Positions 59,801-64,000 of a DNA stretch of 64,000 nucleotides are shown here, piece after piece; positions within the stretch are counted from its first letter, which is position 1, and every line of letters begins with the position of its first letter. Source of the DNA: Rhynchospora pubera (taxonomy: Eukaryota > Streptophyta > Magnoliopsida > Poales > Cyperaceae). The notes under the pieces were generated by a model. It ran no database searches. It saw only the letters and a program-made list of their open reading frames with translations, and was not told the DNA's origin. Made by a program: the position numbers and the translations under genes. The stretch is from positions 147,989,461-148,053,460 of the forward strand of contig CM051460.1 of the NCBI GenBank assembly GCA_028095005.1, given 5' to 3'.

Positions 59801-60483
59801 CATTGCCTTCAATAATGGCATGTCGACGTTGACATGCTTCACCTTCGTAATGTGACTGAGCCCCAGTTTGATCAGCCTTCCCTCAATCCGATCGTCCACC
59901 TTAATCGTTCGCTTGTGCGATCTCGTCTCCAAATGTGTTTCACGCTGCATTAACACGAAACATAAACCGTTGTATTAAAAATACAATTTATAAGCATTTA
60001 CAAGCATTTACAATAAATACAATTTATTAGATTGAACATAAAAATATTATAAACATTTACAATAAATACAATTTATAATACAATTTATAATAAGCATTTA
60101 ATACAATTTATTAGATTGAACATTAATAAACCTCATTTTCAATTAATTTTGTAATACAATTTATAATAAGCATTTAATACAATTTATAAGTCTATTGAGA
60201 AATCTAAATTATTAAATCAAAAAAATATAAATTAACATAAAACAATCTATTACCTCCTCAAAAGACAAACCAACGAGATGCTCGTTATCCGTAACAAACA
60301 AAACCTGTTGGTTTTCTGCGTTGGCCGGTTGCACAGGTGGAATGACATTTTGCGCGCTCGGACGGGCTGCGCGACGCCTACGTCTTTTTGGCCGAGGCTG
60401 GGTGGAGGCTGCTTCGGTGGGGGTGCTTCGGTGGGAGGTGGTGAAGCACCAGAAGGACCAGCCTCATCTTCTGCTGAACTCAT
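56871..60483 (-). CDS. Plant mobile domain (PMD) protein of the element, exon 1 frameshifted
   Basis: Ten minus-strand exons: 60483-60254, 59944-59732, 59581-59439, 59344-59149, 58907-58687, 58611-58338, 58253-57948, 57866-57739, 57668-57539, 57458-56871. Exons 2-10 join in phase to 732 residues. The PMD signature is clear: IKLGLSHITKVKHVNVDMPL, AMVEFWRPETHTFYFPVGEM then TVTLQDVAFLYGLRSTGIPI. Later parts hold RYFRWFWRYGASERPTPRED, a proline-rich MPFSFPAFTVPPF stretch, an acidic run and a poly-Arg tail (a likely nuclear signal). Exon 1 starts MSSAEDEAGPSGASPPPTEA. Its length (230 nt) leaves the ATG frame out of step with the frame that reads VLFVTDNEHLVGLSFEE into exon 2, so one base is missing or two are extra. 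PMD proteins are known both as host genes (MAIN, MAIL1) and in transposons. Confidence 0.85.
58908..59148 (-). other. Intron 4 of the PMD gene, AT-rich
   Basis: GT at 59148-59147 and TGCAG at its end. It carries short direct repeats of TTGCTATAATAATT. No coding frame. Confidence 0.6.
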
Positions 60484-61169
60484 CTGATTCAAATAATATA
60501 AGAACAACAATTTAAAACAACAATGAATTTAATATTTTTTCAATAATCAAAACGAACAAAACAAAAATTATTTTTCTATGTAATTGACATTTTCAAAATA
60601 ATTACTGATAAATAATCAAATAATTTTATCATAATATGTTAAAATTTTTCATGCACCATAATTTACGCCAATAAATTTATACATAATTTTCAATATACAA
60701 TTCCAGTTATTTGAAACTATGTTAATTTGCACAATAATTTTTCTATATAAATTTCTTTTTATTTCAACAATTTACTAACTAATTCCATTTATACATAATT
60801 TTCACAATAATTACAAACTAAAATTTACATCGATATTCATAAGTAATTTAATATACATCATTTCTAGAAAATAAATCCAACATAAAATTTAACTAATTAT
60901 CATCAATCATACATATGGACAATTCCATAATTCCACAATTTCAATTTCTACAATTTCCACATGATGTGGTGGCATGCACAATTTCCACAATTTTCACAAT
61001 TTCCACAATTTCACAATTTCACAATTATCATCATGCATCAATTATCAACAATTTCATCAATTATCACTAAACCCTAAACCCTAAACTCCTAAACCCCTAA
61101 TTATCAACAATTATCACTATTTCAAATACAAAATACAAAATAATTTTGAAAAAAACCTCGCTGTCGCAA
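60484..61169 (-). other. Upstream region or leader of the PMD gene
   Basis: AT-rich, no gene. It contains CACAATTTCCACAATTTTC-type repeats at 60945-61030 and CCCTAAACCCTAAA at 61072, a telo-box-like motif often found in plant leaders and promoters. Confidence 0.45.
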
Positions 61170-61335
61170 GTTCGCCGCTGCCGTTGCCGCTGCCGCTGCC
61201 TTCTCCTCTTCTCTTTCTCTCGCTGCCGCTGCCGCTGCCTTCTCCTCTTCTCTTTCCCTCGCTGCCGCTGCCGCTGCTTTCTCTCTTTCTCTTTCTTTCT
61301 CCTCTTCTCTCCTTCTCCTCTTCTCTCTTTCTCTG
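61170..61335 (-). repeat. Repeat of (GCTGCC)n + CT-rich units
   Basis: Units of about 45 bp (GCTGCCGCTGCCGCTGC followed by CTTCTCCTCTTCTCTTTC) occur three times. On the minus strand a frame reads as alternating Ala runs and R-E-R-E-E-E-K blocks. It may be part of the PMD transcript leader or a chance frame. Confidence 0.8.
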
Positions 61336-61410
61336 GTTCTCTCTGTCTCTGGCGAAAATGCGAACGAAAATAGAAATGAAACAGCTATTTCTCGAATTTG
61401 AAGGAGATGA

Positions 61411-61475
61411 CCTTCGTACGCGTTTATGAAACGCGCTCCAGGGCTCCGAACGCGTTTCATAAACGCGTACGAAGG
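61411..61475. repeat. Palindrome 3 (right, inner)
   Basis: Perfect 25-bp arms (CCTTCGTACGCGTTTATGAA) with the same CTCCAGGGCTC centre as palindrome 1. Both arms carry the matching A-to-G / T-to-C change. Confidence 0.95.
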
Positions 61476-61518
61476 CCTGACTCGCCTCAAAAGGCGTAAC
61501 TGCAGGGCTGAATTTATT

Positions 61519-61587
61519 CCCCTTCGTACGCGTTTATAAAACGCGTTTCAAGCTCTTGAGCGCGTTTCATAAACGCGTACGAAGGGG
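61519..61587. repeat. Palindrome 4 (right, outer)
   Basis: 27-bp arms starting CCCCTTCGTACGCGTTTATA with a single mismatch between arms and a different centre (TTTCAAGCTCTTGAG). Confidence 0.95.
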
Positions 61588-61604
61588 AATTGCTAAACCC
61601 TCTT

Positions 61605-61702
61605 CTAAAACGCGTTGGAACTTTCTTCTTATTAAAAAAAAATAAAATAATTTTGTATATTAAAATTTTTTGTGTATAAATTTTTATATAAAATAATTTC
61701 GG
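61605..61702 (-). repeat. Right terminal inverted repeat
   Basis: Reverse complement of 54978-55075 with small length differences in the A/T runs. Confidence 0.85.
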
Positions 61703-61711
61703 ACGGAACAG

Positions 61712-64000
61712 AGTGAAACCACATGATCAAACAATATCTAGCTCGTCAGGTATAATTTGTGGCGAAGAAAGATAAAATATCTGTATTAGAATTGTTTAGT
61801 ATAGAATTTTGAGTATTCGTCATCGTCTCGATCACAAAACTTGGTTATAAACTTATAGTAACTATAAAAACAGTGGCCATAATTTTTTAAAATGCAATTA
61901 CTTGGTCGGTGATTAGTTGGGAAATGCATGGTTATTCAGGGCTGGGATTGGGTGTATTTGGATCGGATAACCAAGTCCGGCCCTACTTAATTAAACTCTC
62001 AGTCCGATCCAAACCCAGCCCCTTTAATACTCGGTCCAGTCCAGTATCCATTTGTTGAAACCGAACTGTCCATATTAGGTCCGTTCGAACTATCCAATTT
62101 TGGATTCGAAAATCGGAACCGCTGTTGCTGGACGCTGTTGTTCATCCATTCGAACTTTGGTCCAAAGCATTTTTTTTCCTCTTTAGAAGTATGAAATGTA
62201 AAGTTTGGACAAAATTTGAAATGTAAAGTTTGGCAATATCAATCATATGGTGCCACGTCAGATACATAAAACATTTCATTATTTTGTACGTGTATTTGAT
62301 ATTTATAATAAAAAAATATAAATCACATTCCAAATATTAAATTAAAATCAAAGGACACTGAAAGTTATGTCGTTACACTGAAAATATAAAATCAAATGAC
62401 ATCGACAATTTAACAACTACATCCAAAAGGCGTATACATGTCCTTTTGAGAATAATTATATATGTATTTGAAAAAGTAATAATAATAATATAACTATTAA
62501 CTAATCAAATATAAAGAAAACAACATTAAAAATATCTCAAAATTAAAGTCGATGAAGAAGGAAATTTTTTAGTGCATGTCCTTTTGAGCACTGACAAAAT
62601 ACAATTCTTAGAATAGTAAATTGTTGATCAATGCCGTATGTGTTAAGTTAGATATGCACACATACACGTGTAAGCATGAACAACACAGGAGCATTACAAC
62701 CAGAATAAGTTTACCAACATTCCAATAATTATACAGAGACAGACAGGTGCACAAATGGTTCAAATATGTTTACATCAACTTGAGATAAAATTTAATTCAC
62801 ACCCTTCTCTAAATAGAAGTTCATGATCAGAGATAGTTCAAATATGTTTACAAAATGGTTCCTGGCAACAAGTTTACTTCCTAAATAAGTCCATAAATTA
62901 GAAGACTCGTACCAGCAAGAAAAACTGAGTGGTACCTAAATTTAATAGCATAATCTCCACAAGACCAAGTTACCTACAAATGAAAAGAGTTAACGGACAC
63001 GTCAGAAAAAAATATATATAATTATATATAAAAGTATAAATTAATAAATTGCAAACAGTTCTAAAAAATCAATATATATATTGCAAATCACATCCAGTAC
63101 CTTGCTGACAAAAGAATGAACGGTAATAACTTGCTGACAAAGATATAATTTTAATTTAAAAAATATATTGACTGACAGAGAAACATTTCCATTGTTCATG
63201 CAAAAAGTAGCTGACTATATGTTTATTAATATTCATAATATAAGCTTGAACAACAGTCACAGTTTACTGTCAATAGGAAAAGTACAGATTCCTTGACATG
63301 CTTTTGTCCCTAATATCATTACATAAACCAAATTAATTTTTATTGGAAGTTTATTTTGATATATATTTAAAAAAAAGGAGATTGCTTGGACATTATTAGC
63401 TTCAATTTTGACCTTTCAAACTTTTCAAAATTTGCTTGATGTCAATTAAAGTATGTTTTAGATGTTCAAAAATAAAGACAAAGGTTTGTACTACCTTCTG
63501 CTAGAACAAAAACCAAGAATTTGATTACCTTCAAATGACAAAAATTCTCCCAACACCAAGCACCTGCAGTTTAAAACGAGTAACAAAATTGATGCGATCA
63601 ATGATTGGTTAAACCATGCCATGCCTTAACAAACATTCTTAGATGATCCTTCCTAATAGTATATCAAATGATCCTTACTCATTTAAAACCAGATCAAGGG
63701 TTACCCATCATCTAACCAGAACCAGTACATCAATGTCCTAATCAAGCAACGTCTCTATATCAAATAGAAGCCAGTATTTGTACTGAGGGATTCTTCCTTC
63801 TAGTTCAAATTAGAAAATGAGATGAGGGAAGAGATAGAGAGACTTAGAGAAAGCAAAAGAGATGAGGCCCACCAAGCCAACCTAAAATAAAATCCAAGAT
63901 ATTTAGTCAAGATTCATGCAATTACAACAAAGATAATTTGATAGTCATATTAAAAAAAATTTAATGTACCTAAGATCTTGGTATTAAATGTAAGTATTTG
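61712..64000. other. Right-hand intergenic stretch, no supported gene
   Basis: AT-rich. An imperfect inverted repeat at about 61938-62022 (GGGCTGGGATTGGG...TTTGGATCGG versus CCGATCCAAACCCAGCCC) may be a small hAT-like remnant. Splice-like signals on the minus strand around 63532-63571 (CTGCAG|GTGCTTGG ... GAAG|GTAATC) could be an untranslated exon of a gene outside the window. No coding frame longer than 63 codons. Confidence 0.4.

Larger units (their letters stand above)
54978..61702. mobile_element. 6.7-kb terminal-inverted-repeat element with PMD and zinc-finger genes
   Basis: The left end CCGAAATTAATTTATATAAA matches the reverse complement of the right end (CCGAAATTATTTTATATAAA) and stays similar for about 100 bp up to GAAGAAAGTTCCAACGCGTT. 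Just inside each end lie two GC-rich palindromes. The flanks ACGGACAG (54970-54977) and ACGGAACAG (61703-61711) look like an 8-9-bp duplication that differs by one base. Two genes run inward from the ends and converge: a zinc-finger coiled-coil protein (+) and a plant mobile domain protein (-). No transposase is visible. Convergent genes driven from the terminal repeats recall MuDR; the family is otherwise unknown to me. Confidence 0.85.

Noticed and set aside
61072..61090. CCCTAAACCCTAAA as an interstitial telomere
   Set aside because: Only two units; such telo-boxes are common in plant promoters and leaders.
54868..61755. The shared word CGTCAGGTATA at 54870 and 61744 as a target duplication of a larger element
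   Set aside because: It lies about 100 bp outside the left terminal repeat and 40 bp outside the right, and the match does not extend beyond 12 bp.
1..64000. CRISPR arrays, rRNA or tRNA genes
   Set aside because: No regular spacer-repeat arrays, rRNA-like stretches or cloverleaf with a CCA-side match were seen by eye; the only tRNA-related sequence is the primer site at 20789. A tRNA scan was not possible.

Overview
The window reads as nuclear DNA of a flowering plant, probably not a grass. The evidence is spliced genes with GT-AG introns, plant-specific families (CAMTA with a CG-1 domain, a plant mobile domain protein), a Tat-type Ty3/gypsy element carrying an antisense gene, a Copia-type initiator-tRNA primer site, many MITEs and a very AT-rich intergenic background. 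The species cannot be named from this sequence.

Layout. 1-15.4 kb: a decayed Tat-like Ty3/gypsy retrotransposon. It holds a long gag frame, a 74-bp tandem array where protease and reverse transcriptase should be, a broken integrase, an antisense spliced gene with its own TATA box, a polypurine tract and a long LTR. 15.4-22.6 kb: non-coding sequence ending in a minus-strand 1.75-kb LTR with an adjacent tRNA-Met-type primer site, which looks like a large non-coding LTR derivative. 22.9-24.0 kb: a clean solo LTR with a 5-bp target duplication. 25.9-35.1 kb: a 9.2-kb terminal-inverted-repeat element flanked by a 9-bp near-duplication (Mutator-like), gene-poor and AT-rich, with ATGCAA-rich arrays and nested inverted repeats.

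36.2-48.3 kb is the host-gene island: NTF2 on + (two exons, 123 aa), a small membrane-anchored protein on - (two exons, 184 aa), and a complete CAMTA4-like transcription factor on - whose 13 exons join with consistent phase into 986 aa. A 974-bp hAT-type insertion with a perfect 8-bp target duplication sits 239 bp upstream of the CAMTA start codon.

49.5-54.9 kb is a cluster of small inverted-repeat elements, two of them with exact 9-bp target duplications. 55.0-61.7 kb holds the most unusual object: a 6.7-kb terminal-inverted-repeat element with two convergent genes, a two-zinc-finger coiled-coil protein and a 10-exon plant mobile domain protein. It has no recognisable transposase, and four GC-rich palindromes of about 65 bp lie just inside its ends. 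The last 2.3 kb shows no gene.

All exon joins were made by eye from splice signals and reading frame; no alignment or database search was run.
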